Made by a program: the position numbers and the translations under genes. A stretch of DNA of 64,000 nt, from NCBI GenBank assembly GCA_037126765.1, contig JBBCBC010000025.1:16424175-16488174 (forward strand). The letters are read 5' to 3'. Shown piece after piece: positions 1 to 10,400 of the stretch (its first letter is position 1; each line of letters opens with the position of its first letter). The notes below the pieces were generated by a model. The model was given only the letters and a program-made list of their open reading frames with translations, did no database searches and was not told the origin of the DNA. The stretch is from Stenogyne calaminthoides. Lineage: Eukaryota; Streptophyta; Magnoliopsida; Lamiales; Lamiaceae.

Positions 1-54
1 AACTCTACTGTTACTTCAACTAATAATATATTATCTAAGAAACCAACCTCATAA

Positions 55-454
55 CTGAGAACAAAATTTAAGAAGCTCATAATGGAGAGTGGAAATGGTG
101 GGAGTAAGAGAAGTGAACTTGAAATTTACTTGAGTGAGAATGTCTTAGAGGATGCTGAAAATCTTGATGTATTGAAGTGGTGGAAACTGATTTGTGAAAG
201 ATTTCCTGTTCTTTCAAAATATGGCTCATGATGTCTCGATCGTTCCTTTTTCTACTGTTGCATCGGAGTCGGCATTTAGTACCGGCGGAAGGGTACTTGA
301 TGCGTTTAGGAGTTCTTTAACTCCTAGGATTGTTGAAGTTTTAATTTGTGCACAAGATTGGCTCCAGAGCTCTAGAGTTGCGATATCGATCGAGGAAAAA
401 CTAGAAGAACATGAGAACTTTGAGAAAGGTAAAGTACATCTAATTAATTTCTAA
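55..454 (+). pseudogene. hAT transposase, C-terminal dimerisation domain, frameshifted
   Basis: This encodes the end of an Ac/RICESLEEPER-like transposase. The first frame reads up to ERFPVLSK near 220. The frame starting at the ATG at 221 then gives MAHDVSIVPFSTVASESAF followed by STGGRVLDAFRSSLTP and the CAQDWL motif, the hallmark hAT dimerisation block. In the family these two parts are continuous, so one extra base (the T of AAATATGG near 220) has broken the frame. The stop at 452-454 follows a charged tail, EEKLEEHENFEKGK. The protein cannot act as a transposase as written. Family assignment is secure. Whether the frameshift is decay or a sequence error cannot be decided here. Confidence 0.85.
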
Positions 455-603
455 AACATTTCATTTTTGTATATAAAATATATTGTATTCATATAATTAC
501 TCTTTACAACCTTTTTTCTTCTTCCAGATTTGCCTAAGGTGGGAATCAGGCAACCTTAGTTCTTGAATCATATTGACTGGAAATAATGGTTGTTGTTGTT
601 ATG

Positions 604-735
604 GCAACTTGAAGGATATTTATGTTTTGTGTTATTTTTGTTGGATAGCAACTTGAAGGATATTTACGTTTTGTGTTATTCTTGTTGGATAGCAACTTTA
701 AGGATATTTATGTTTTGTGTTATTTTTGTTGGATA
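604..735. repeat. 44-bp tandem repeat, three copies
   Basis: Three head-to-tail copies of a unit beginning GCAACTTGAAGGATATTTA start at 604, 648 and 692, with an exact 44-bp period and only a few substitutions. The array lies in the 3' untranslated part of the hAT element. Confidence 0.9.
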
Positions 736-1248
736 GTTGGGATTTGCATTTTGCGAATTATGAATTTATGGTTATGATTTTTTTTTTTGTGTTATGAACT
801 TATGACATATGTCTTTATATTATGAGTATATTTAATGAGTTTGACATATTGTTCTATATATACATGCATAATATTTTTGCTTTATTAGTTGTTACAGCTT
901 AAGTATCATAAGCATTTTGTTAGCATCTTGTGAATTATGAGTTTTGATTTTTTCGGTTCAAAACCGAACCGAACCGAAAATTTTATGTTCGGTTCCACTA
1001 CAATTCGGTTTTGGTTCAGTTTGATAATTTTTAAACATTTTGGTTTTCGTTTTTTTCAATTTGACTGAACCGACCGATGCTCACCCCTAGTTATAAGATC
1101 TTTTACACTTCTTGCGTATGGGGACATCAACATATATATTTGATTTCATTGGGACCTCAATCCTTTATGGTGCATTTACAACATGTATAAGCGACTTAGC
1201 CACTCCTTTATGATCAGTAAATGTATATGACAGATTACTTGCTAAATA

Positions 1249-1700
1249 TTACAAGTTAATTATCTTTTGAACTTCCAGTTCAGTTTGACTAGTGTGTGGA
1301 TCTAAATATTGAAGATCTTTAATATTCCATGAAATTTCTCGGCATTCATTTAAATTTAAATTCTTGTCTTCCCCTAATACCGGGAAATGATCTTCATCAA
1401 ATGTGCAGTCAGCGAACCGAACAGTAAATTGATCACCCACCATAGGCTCTAGGTATTTCATAATAGATGGAGATTCAAAACCGATATAAATACCTAGCTT
1501 TCTTTGCGGTCTCATTGAGGTACGTTTTGGTGGTGATATAGGAACATATATTGCACAAGCAAATATTCGCATATGAGAAATATTAGGTTCTTTCCCACAC
1601 ACTAGTTGTAAAGGGGAGTAGTCATGATATGTGTTGTAACGGAAATTATACAAGGGCAAAGTTTGTACTTTGCCACCAAGTCGTACTAATTCTCCTAGAG
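1249..1700 (-). pseudogene. Ty1/copia polyprotein fragment (end of integrase and linker to RT)
   Basis: A 136-codon frame, continuing a little upstream to about 1700, reads HDYSPLQLVCGKEPNISHMR, then IFACAIYVPISPPKR and LGIYIGFESPSIMKYLEP. This is the conserved region after the integrase core of plant copia elements whose polyprotein carries YSPLQLV-G-EPNISHLR. No integrase core, RT or LTR belonging to it is visible nearby. It is a stranded piece, cut at its upstream side by the gypsy material that begins around 1715. Confidence 0.8.
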
Positions 1701-1740
1701 CTCGAAGGATGGGACCGTTGATTAAATTTAAAGTGAACCA

Positions 1741-2420
1741 GCTCGATAAAGGTTAAAATGCGTGTCCCGAGGTCACACCCGAGCAGTGACCTCATAACGT
1801 GAGTAACTAATTTCCAGTACCAGTTCGAGCTTGCTCAAGCTCGAATTATTTCTTCTTAGGCCTCATCCAGTTCGAGCTCGCTCAAGCTCAAACTATCTCT
1901 TCTAGGACGTCGCCCTGCCTGAGCTCGCCAATGGTATAGGGAATAGAAGATCTTTCCTCAAAAGGCAAGAATCCCACAGGACAGCGGCAAGTACATTTCA
2001 AGAGAGCTAAAAAGAAGAAGTTCAGAGTTGACCTTACTGCGAGGTCTGAAAACTGTCATTTCTCGGTCAGAGCCGTATATTGCCAATCGAAATTAGTCAG
2101 TTGGACACTAGAGTCCAATGTAGTATCAAGGTCATTGAATGTTGAGTACTTGGGCATTAAATTCAATAGATAGGACTAGTGAAGTAGGGGAAACCGCCCC
2201 CAAAATTTTAATATAAATACATGCATTTAAGTCAAAGACAAGGATTCGATTATTAATTAACAAAAAGGCTTTATCAGCCAACATTCTCTTTGTGTATTTA
2301 TTGAAGAACACCATTAATGTTCTTCATTAAATTTACAATCATTTGCATTTATTACTTGTTTGATAAGCTAAATCCTAAGCCACACTAAATACTTCTTACT
2401 AGATTAATTAGCTATCAACA
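1741..2420 (+). repeat. Probable 5' LTR of the gypsy remnant
   Basis: Non-coding sequence with repeated GTTCGAGCTYGCTCAAGCTC motifs (1822-1895), ending in ATCAACA near 2420. It is followed by ATTAGCACTAGAAGGAGGG, which resembles the TTTGGCGCTAGAAGGAGGG junction seen just inside many plant gypsy LTRs, after loss of its CpG. The LTR call rests on this junction. The 5' end is a guess and no second LTR is present. Confidence 0.4.
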
Positions 2421-2480
2421 ATTAGCACTAGAAGGAGGGTATTTCACTATAATTTTTCTAGACTTTCTTTTGATTTATCC

Positions 2481-3624
2481 TTGGAATCTCCAAATTTTCA
2501 TACTTTCAACCCAGTTTCCGGTATGGAACCTGTCAGAAAACAAAACTTTGACCACTCAAAGGAGTCCTCATCCTCGCATGGGGGCCCCCTCAAACATCTT
2601 GATGATATCAACCCCATAAGATCTCTGGACAACCATGACAATCCTCCGACGTCACCAAGATGATCTCGGAGGGGAATAGAGCGGACCATATCGCCGCATC
2701 GACGAGCCCAAAGCCCAAGCTTCCAGGGATAAAAGGAAGTTGATGAGGGCGAGACACCCAAGAATCAACCAGCCAAAACATATAACATTGCCCGATCAAG
2801 AGAATATAAGAGGCAACACTGAAGTGAAAATCAACAGAATGAATCTCATCATCAGCGACCAAAAGGTCAACAACAAGCTCACTGGGGGTAGACATTTTTC
2901 GATCGACTTGGGAACGACACCCCCAGGAGAGCTCTTCCCAGTGAGTCCAATGCGAGCTCGTATCCTGCAAGACACAATTTAGAAAATTCTTTCCAAGGAG
3001 AGAATGAAGCCCATGCTCAGGCAAGTGAGGGACTGAGGGGTCCTATGTTTAGCCGTGTAGGCTTACAGGCCCCAGTCCGACCTCCATAACTTGAGAATGA
3101 GTAGCTCGCAACAATAATACGAACTCTCAAAGATCTACAAGAAAAGATGGACAGGCAGGGAGAACAGCCCGCTCCGATCATGCTCCCAATCTCGCCGCTA
3201 TCGCCAAGCATAATGCTTGCCCCATGCATCCAAAAGTCTATGCAACCTCGATCGCACAATACAATGGCGACACCGATCCCACAACCCATGTCGACAAATT
3301 CTCTTCATATATGACCTCCATGGGGGCCACCGACGCCACTTAATATCATCTTTTCCCACTCACCTTAGCGATCATACCTACCGATGGTTCAACTCCCTTG
3401 CCCCAACTTCGGTGGAATCCTTCCATCAGTTGGCAAAACTTTTTCTCGGCCATTTTGCTACATTAACGCTGAGGTCGGTGACAAAATAACGACTTGCAAA
3501 TATCAGACAAGGCCCGGAGGAAACCAACAGGGCATACATCGATAGGGTCAACAAGCTGATAATGGAGGGAGAGCATTTGGATGACGAGGCCAAGGTATTG
3601 GGTGTAGTTGAAGGTCTCAAGTGA
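2481..3624 (+). pseudogene. Ty3/gypsy gag, decayed
   Basis: The frame opens with a proline- and charge-rich N-terminus (MEPVRKQNFDHSKESSSSHG from 2523) and later shows the capsid core: KVYATSIAQYNGDTDPTTHV, HLFPLTLSDHTYRWFNSLAP, VESFHQLAKLFLGHF and ETNRAYIDRVNKLI. This F-PL-tL---A--WF--L---SI-S---L---F---F pattern is that of the Retrotrans_gag family. At least four in-frame stops or frame changes interrupt it, and the match ends at about 3624. The nucleocapsid zinc knuckle is missing. Confidence 0.75.
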
Positions 3625-3640
3625 TGGTATAAGTAGTTAA

Positions 3641-3667
3641 TTTCTTTCTTTCTTTCTTTCTTTCTTT
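3641..3667. repeat. (TTTC)n microsatellite
   Basis: Uninterrupted TTTC repeats, about seven units, immediately after the gag remnant. Confidence 0.95.
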
Positions 3668-4369
3668 GTTTTATAAATGTCTTTTTTCTTAATTTTTTTT
3701 TATTTCTTTTAGTCGTTCTCACTCATTAATTGTTTTTACAAGTTTCAATATCTTACTGTATATGTAATTTAAAAGAAAAATCTTATTGTATATATAGTTT
3801 ATTTCATTTTTCTAAATATAACATATTTTGTTAGTTGTTACTATACATTTTATTTTATTTTATTTAAGTAATTATTTAATTAATTTTCATATTAATAATT
3901 GTATTAAGTGTATTTGTTCTATAAATACGAGGGCCTAATTTTTTTTCTTCTGCATAAGACCCTTAAAATCATAGGACCGACTCTGATCATATGCTACTTG
4001 ATATTGGTTGGTGCTAGACCAAGAACGATAGTAATGAGTAACAAAATCACTTTATGGAGTGTTCTTGACTTCGTTTCGTGTTCATATCTTCTATTAACTT
4101 TGTATTCATCATTCAAATCTCTCTCTATTTCCAGTTAAGATAGATTTCATAGGTTTCGAATGAGAGATTGGTGAGGGAAAAATTTGAGGGTTAATAGACT
4201 TTATTTGATTTGTGAATCAAGTCTTATGCAGCTTAGCTCTAGGTAGGGGTAGAAGAGTCGATTTGAGTTGAGTAGTGTCATATGATCAAACGACAAAGTT
4301 CAATACCTGACAGAGTTGTTCTAAATCCAAATTGTTCGACTCATTGCTAATGACTCGACATCATATGAG
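3668..4369. other. AT-rich stretch without a recognisable gene
   Basis: Low-complexity A/T sequence. A motif near 3926-3985, with GAGGGCCTAATTTTTTTTC and then AGGACCGACTCTGATC, resembles the subterminal part of some plant hAT-type elements, but no matching partner end was found. The open frame at 3908-4138 has no recognisable motif and is probably chance. Confidence 0.5.
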
Positions 4370-5180
4370 GATAACATAGTTGATAGGGCTCAATCTAAGA
4401 ACACTTAGTTTGGGACATCCCACTAACTAGATTCTTGGTGAACTATCCGATAAAGTCATAACTAGAAGATTCCATTGGGAAAATACATTGTTTTGTAATT
4501 TTCTTTCTAGTCAAGAACCAAAGACAATTAAAGAGACAATCGATGATTCCAACTAGTAACAATTCAAGAAGACCTAAAATAGATCAATAGGAACCATGTT
4601 TATGAACTGGTAGACTAGTCCATCTATCAAAAGGTGGTTGAAACTAGGAACTAAATGAGTCTTTAAGAACAAGAAGGATGAGAACGATGTTATCGTTATG
4701 GACAAAGCAAGACTTGTAGCAAAGGGATATTCACAGTCAGAATGAATTGATTGTGATGAAATCTTCACTCGCATGGCTAAGCTTGAAGGCATTAGGTTGT
4801 TCCTTTACATATGTAGCACATTTGAGATTCAAAGTGTATCATAATAGATGTTAAGAGTGTTTTTTAAAATAGTGTACTCAACAAAGAGGTCTATGTGGAT
4901 CAACCTCGTAGCTTTGAGGTTGGAGATAAGGTACACAGTTAAAAAAAATATTATATACGGCTTGAAACAAGATTCTAGAGTTTGCATACATTGTCTCATT
5001 TCTTATTTGATCATGGATTCAACAAGGCTACTATTGACAAGACCCCGTTAAGAATGGAAGACGGAGTTGATATCTTGCTTGTTTAGATCTATGTCGATTA
5101 CATCATTTTTGGCTCACCGAACCACCACTTATGCGAGAAATCATCTCAATTGATGCAAACAAATCCATTAGAATGGTATC
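4370..5180 (+). pseudogene. Ty1/copia (SIRE-like) RT fragment, heavily decayed
   Basis: The plus strand can be followed in pieces through the start of a copia reverse transcriptase: EPKTIKETIDD (near 4520), VFKNKKDENDVIVMDKARLV with AKGYSQSE (4655-4745), EEVYVDQP-SFEVGDKVHS (near 4890), HFLFDHGFNKATIDKTPLR (near 5010), then IYVDYIIFGSPNHHLCEKS. These are the same landmarks in the same order as in element B of this window, so this is an older relative of that family. Stops include TGG-to-TGA at the W of GTKWVFKN and TAA within the QMDVKSAF region. The YVDD box reads YVDY. No LTR or other domain is attached. Confidence 0.8.
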
Positions 5181-5565
5181 TAAAAAAATATTAAAAATGA
5201 AAGCTTAGACAAATGACCCTTTGAATATAAACCACGTGACATTATAAGAGTGGTTGAGAGTTTTCTTACATAAATATTAAGTGTTTTTGATAGAATTCTC
5301 ACATAACTAGTCTGCTTAATAACTTAGTATAATTTTGTAATTTACTCTGAAAATTTTGATATGTATTTATAGTGTCAATTTGAATCTTACCATTAGAGGG
5401 TAAATTCAAATACATACTACTTTAAGGTGGTTAACTGTCCTCAGGGTCTGCTTTAGTTGGTGAACTATCGTACTTGTGTAAGTTACCTTTGCAGTCCGGA
5501 TGATTGCACTGTTGCATTATTGCTATCAGTTTTATATTGATTATACTTCTTGTTGTCGATTTCTC
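5181..5565. other. Intergenic stretch, nothing recognised
   Basis: AT-rich sequence between the copia remnant and the hAT end, with no coding or repeat signal that I can support. Confidence 0.5.
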
Positions 5566-5569
5566 TAGC

Positions 5570-6180
5570 GACGGATCCAGGAATTGATCCTTGCGGGGGC
5601 GAGAATCAATGTTTTTAGTCTAAGCAAGAAGGATGATTACTTAAATATTTATGTAGCTATATTATAATTCAATCCATGAGAAACAAAAATAACTTACATG
5701 TTCTTCACTTTGAGAACTTAAATTACAATCTCCTTTATTTTATGTCGCAAAATTCATCAACAATAGAATCATTGTCAAAGTTTTGTGCAATTTCTTTCTC
5801 AATATATGTTATTAGATTAGATAACTCCCCATATAATCATCTTCCACCTTATTTCATAGCCGAGGCTTGACAAGTTTCATAGTAGAAAAAACTAGTTCAC
5901 TAATAGTAGTGGGAATAAGAAGAGCAAGGAAGAGTCGAATCAATCTGTCAATTAATGGATTAATCTGTGACTTTTACGTCTCCATTAATTTTTGACAAAG
6001 CTCTGAAATTGTTGACAAATGTTGTAGTGCTTAACTTTGATGAATATCAAGCTCAAAGTGCACCAACTAAACTCTCAAACGCAACATATCTTGTTCAGGA
6101 AAAAAAATCTTTTCGATGATATATTTCAGAAAGCTTGCAGATATCTTCAATATTAAAATATTTCTAATCAACCCAGTATC
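5570..6180 (-). pseudogene. hAT transposase (TTF-type zinc-finger family) C-terminal remnant with 3' terminus
   Basis: Reading the minus strand from about 6180 downward gives LSTISELCQKLMET, NPLIDRLIRLFLALLIPTT, FSTMKLVKPRL, NKVEDDYMGSYL, and YIEKEIAQNFDNDSIVDEF near 5740. This is the dimerisation end of the plant TTF-type/hAT transposases, with several stops. Downstream, at 5570-5620, the sequence reads (minus) CGCCCCCGCAAGGATCAATT then CCTGGATCCGTCGCTAG, the usual 3' terminus of this family (GGATCCGCCACTG-like). The 5' part is missing. Confidence 0.75.
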
Positions 6181-6220
6181 CAAACTTGAACAAAGCATAA
6201 GCAGTTCCATCATATCAACT

Positions 6221-6500
6221 AGGGATGTAAACGAGCTGAGCCGAATACCACCAGGCTTGAGTTCGGCTCATTTTAAAATTTTAGACTCGAGCTCGACTTG
6301 AGTGTAAAATATTAAGTTCGTGAATAGTTTGAGTTCGACTCACTAAAAAAACTTGTTAACAAAGTAAACAAGTTTGGTTCGAGCTCGGCTCGATAAAAGC
6401 TTGTTAATCAAGCTTAGTTCAAGCTCGAGCTTGCAAAAGCTCATTAACTAATTAAATGAGCTCGCAAAAGCTCGCTAACTAGTTAAACCAGTTCGGCTTG
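6221..6500. mobile_element. Terminal segment of a non-autonomous hAT element
   Basis: The segment starts CTAGGGATGTAAACGAGC and continues with runs of CGAGCTCGGCTCG and GCTCGAGCTTG. This is the subterminal pattern of a widespread plant hAT family whose ends read AGGGATGTAAACGAGCC. The matching opposite end was not found, so only one side is present or recognisable. Confidence 0.6.
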
Positions 6501-6884
6501 TCAAGCTCTTGAAAAAAGTCCAAAAATACATAAATATCCAAACTTCAAATTTTACAAAGTTTTAGAACAACGAAAACAACAAATAAATAGTAAGATATGT
6601 TTTTTTTTTTTTTTAGAGGTCTTGTATTTTTTAGAGGTTTCTTAGAGGTCTTGAGTTCAAATCCACTTGAATACAAATATTTAATTTATTATTGATATAA
6701 ATGATACATTTAAAAAATTGCTAAATGATCAAAGCCTAATAACCAGCCTATTCACAAACATGTCCACGAGGTATATCACGAATCAATACTCCAAAAGTGC
6801 TTTTTCATAAAATATAAGTGCTTTAAAACCATAATTTGTGTTTGCAAACAACCACCTTATCCTAGCTTAAGTTTTGTATACATA
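6501..6884. other. Intergenic stretch, nothing recognised
   Basis: AT-rich sequence containing a T14 run at 6601-6614. No gene or repeat structure is seen. Confidence 0.5.
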
Positions 6885-7345
6885 TATGTGTACTGTGTAT
6901 TTATTGTACTCCCTCCGTCCCAATCATAATGGTAAAGTACCACATATTTTTGTCCCAATCATAATAGTAAAATACCCACTATTCATCTTTTTACTCTAAT
7001 TAACACTCTTGAAAGACTATGTTATTTACACAATATGCCACTCAATTAACCCAACACTTTACCCACTATTCACCTTTTTACTATAATTAACACCCTTGAA
7101 TTACCATATTTACCCTCAACTATTTCACTATTGCACTAAAGACTTATGAACAGTAAAAATGTCATTATGATTGAGACGGAGGGAGTACATTTTAAAATCA
7201 CGCAAATCGTTATACTGAAAGATGCAATTTATTTATATTGAACCGTACAACTATTAATATGAAAAAAAATAATTACACGATTCAATATAAATAAATTACA
7301 TCTTTTAATATAATTTTAAAATGTAATATGAATATAAGTTGCACC
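6885..7345. mobile_element. Hairpin MITE, split by a Stowaway element
   Basis: Two inverted arms, about 7210-7262 and 7268-7317, pair across a short centre. The family is confirmed by a second copy at 44125-44297, which shares TGTGTATTTAT-GT, then GCATTTT-AAAA, then CAACTATTAATATG-AAAA at the centre. Compared with that copy, the first arm here is interrupted by a Stowaway MITE (6909-7185) whose TA duplication falls inside the shared GTATTTATTGTACATTTT segment. The outer ends are approximate. Confidence 0.65.
6909..7185. mobile_element. Stowaway MITE
   Basis: 277 bp bounded by CTCCCTCCGTCCC and GGGACGGAGGGAG-type terminal inverted repeats (right end ATTGAGACGGAGGGAG), with TA on each side (6907-6908 and 7186-7187). 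This is the signature of Stowaway elements mobilised by Mariner-like transposases. Internally it is AT-rich with imperfect direct repeats (TACCCACTATTCA-CTTTTTA) and has no coding capacity. Confidence 0.92.
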
Positions 7346-7483
7346 TAAATAACATCATACCAATTCATTATCCTATATTCCTATTGCACCATACACAGCC
7401 GTATAGTCTGCCTAAAATAAATTACATCTTCAGTGAAAAAACCTCTCAAAAACACCCGCCAGAAATTGCAATTACTTTGAATT

Positions 7484-10400
7484 ATGGAAAGCGAAATGCC
7501 CAATCCGGATTCCAGTTGGGATTACCCTCTCACCGATGAAGATCTACGAGCCATTGATGCTGCATTTTCCTCCGCCGCCGCGAAGCGCCCGGCGCTCACC
7601 GCCGGCGACTCTCCTCCCAAAATCCGCCGTCGATTGCCCGACTCTCTCTTCGTTTTCCAGCAAAAGCAGCAGCACAGCTTTTCATTTTCACCTTGTGCCA
7701 GAAATCGGTTTAATAGTAGCAGAAATGTTTCTGATATTTCCCCTTTTCAAGGTAATTGCTTATAACTCCAAGTCTAGTTTCAATTTTATGATGTCTATTG
7801 GGTTGGGAATTGGCACATCCTATGTGTCTTATTCTGTATGAGATGTTGCATCATTCAATTAGGAAGCTGTAGAATTTAATTGATACTCTAATTACTCTTA
7901 TGCCTTCAATATTAAATAATTGGGGGGTTTTGGTGATGTTATTCGTCTTATGAGTTTCTTTAATTCAAGATGATCGCAATTCTTTTTCCCTGGCCATTTC
8001 AGCTATGTTCTAATAGCTTTCTGCTTAACATTAAAGTTTGTATCAGTATGATTAATTTATTTATTTGTCACATTTGATCAGACTCATATAAATTTGGTAT
8101 CTGTACATTATGTTTCAATATGAATAACGTCTTGTATAGGTTGGTGCATTCGATTAAAGATACTTTTGGTTTATGAACCAATTATACGAGTGAATTTTTT
8201 TCATCGTTTGGCTGATCCACCTTAGCTTGTTTAAAAAAAAATTAATTTATTAAACTTTTGCATCTCAGAGTCAATGGAGTGTCTTAACAATCTTTTGTCT
8301 GTTGTACATTTACTCTGAAAATAGAAGATAGGAGTTTGAGACAATAATTGAAAAACTCAAAATTCAGAAGTCAAAGCAGATGTGGATGAATTGTTTGCAA
8401 AAAATTATGTTTTTGAATAGGGAGAAGCACTTATTTTTTAAAAAAGCTGAGTCTAATAGCTTAAAAAATAAGTGCTTCTCCACAGCTTTTTAGAGTTTCA
8501 AAACAGGCACTTAATTTAGTGATTGTAAGAATAATTGCTTAATAGTAATAATGATGAGTGTCTAATAAAATTTGTAAAAATCAAAGGTTGGGTGCTTGCA
8601 AAGAGATTTGAATAAAGTCAATTAAGTGAGAAACAGAATCAGCTAGAAGCACATCTCCCATCTTTTAAATTATGGATTCTAAACGATATTATAAGCAGAA
8701 ACATATTATTTGAAAACACTCAGTTCTATTTTTTTGAAGCAAAAACAGAGATTATAAGTGATTATAATCACTTACAAGCACCCACTTAGATTATTCGCTC
8801 TACCAGAAGCAAATATACATACTGGCTATCATCTTATTTTTTCCTTAGTAAAATGGCAACTTTTGTTTTTACCTTTGTGCTCAGAAATAAAATTTGGAGG
8901 TCGGATTATATTTAGCAAAACTGTAGAAGAAGTTGAAAGAGCTGCAAACGACCTTCTAGATTTTGTGGAAGCTAAGAAAAGAATGGATGGCCAGTGCATT
9001 CTTGGTCTGGACATTGAGTGGAGACCCTCATTTACAAGAGGTACTGAGTAGCATAAATTATTGAATTCATAAATTTGATTGAACTGAAATATTACAGCAT
9101 TTATTTTCTCAAAGGCAATGGGTATGTATCCAATAATTTAGAGTAATTGGGAATATTTTGAAATCTAGTTTTGTAAATCTGGAGGCAAACCTTAATGTGT
9201 TGATAATCATAAATTTCCATGTCTTGTATTTGTGTCTGTAATAATCATTTTGCATCTTTGAACGACAACAATTTGAAGCAAAATTTAAAAGATAAATGGC
9301 ATAATGAATCAAAAGGTTCTTAAACTACCAATTTTTCATTTGATAGGTCCTAAACTATTTTTTTGTTTTCAAGAGTCCTTTACGTATCAAAATCTTATTT
9401 CAGAGCTCACTCGAGACGAAAATTGATAGAAATTTTTCGATTTACCTTAATTGTCTCATTAAATAATATACATGCCAGCTTCAGTTAATTTTAATTAAAT
9501 ACAATAAGACTCCATTTGGATGGATGGATTTGGAAATCTATGGATTTCACACATAAATCATACTCTCAAATGGATTTACAAATACTTAGATGTGAGAGTT
9601 TAGGGAAGACAGTGAAGGGGGAGAGGATGAAGGGATAGAGATGAGGGGATTTCACAAATGACTAGGTTTTGATGAGGATTTGAAATCCCTCCATTTTAAA
9701 CTAGGTTCTCAAATCTAAGTATTTGTAAATCCATTGGAGAGTGATGATTTGTGTGTGAAATCCATGGATTTCAAATCCATCCATCCAAATGGAGCCTAAT
9801 ATTTTTTGCAAGCATTTCAGGTACGCATCACTTGGGATTAAAACGACTTGCGCAAAACACATCTGACTATTTATAAATCAACTTACATAATTTAACGGAC
9901 CATTACGATAAATCGAAAAATTTCGTATTGAGAGAGCTCTGAAACAAAATTTAAATATTTGAAGAGCTCTTTAAAAAAAAAAAAAGTAATTGCTCATTGT
10001 TTTGCAGGCATTGCACCTGGGAAGGCTGCAGTTATGCAAATATGTGGTGATAATAGTTATTGCCACGTCTTGCACATTTTCCATTCTTGAGGACCCTGCT
10101 TCTCTAAAGGTGGTGCTTTACATAGTCAAGTATAAGAAAAATGGTTGGATATTTTGGTTAAACCTATCATGATGTTAGATAGTTTTTACCTCCTGAATTA
10201 CTTAATAAACTGCGTCATACATTCGTAGGTGGGTGTAAATATTGCAAATGATGCAGCAAAGGTTTTGCTAGATTATAATGTATCAATTAATAGCTTGGGA
10301 GAACTCTCTGATCTAGCCAATCAAAAGCTTGGTGGAGATCCCAAGAAGTGGAGTCTATCATCTTTAGATGAAACGCTGATTTGCAAACTGGTACTTTGAA

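Larger units (their letters stand above)
1..1089 (+). mobile_element. hAT DNA transposon, 3' part
   Basis: The window opens inside a hAT element. It holds the transposase C-terminus (55-454), an AT-rich 3' region with a short tandem array, and a subterminal block from about 955 rich in CGGTT/AACCG runs. The block ends in TGCTCACCCCTAG (1077-1089). Read from the other strand this is CTAGGGGTGAGCA, a terminal inverted repeat common in plant hAT elements. The 5' end is outside the window, so the 8-bp target duplication cannot be checked. Confidence 0.75.
1715..3640 (+). mobile_element. Ty3/gypsy retrotransposon remnant (5' LTR region and gag)
   Basis: A plus-strand gypsy remnant. It consists of an LTR-like stretch ending near 2420, a decayed primer-binding-like segment, and a gag gene with several stops, then breaks off at a TTTC microsatellite. 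No protease, RT or integrase follows. The left boundary is uncertain: the copia fragment stops near 1700 but no clean LTR terminus could be recognised. Confidence 0.6.

Noticed and set aside
2498..3024. Long minus-strand frames over the gypsy gag
   Set aside because: They are reverse-strand shadows of the gag codons; the plus strand has the family motifs.
3908..4138. A 76-codon hydrophobic plus-strand frame
   Set aside because: The composition is that of AT-rich non-coding DNA, with no family motif and no gene context.
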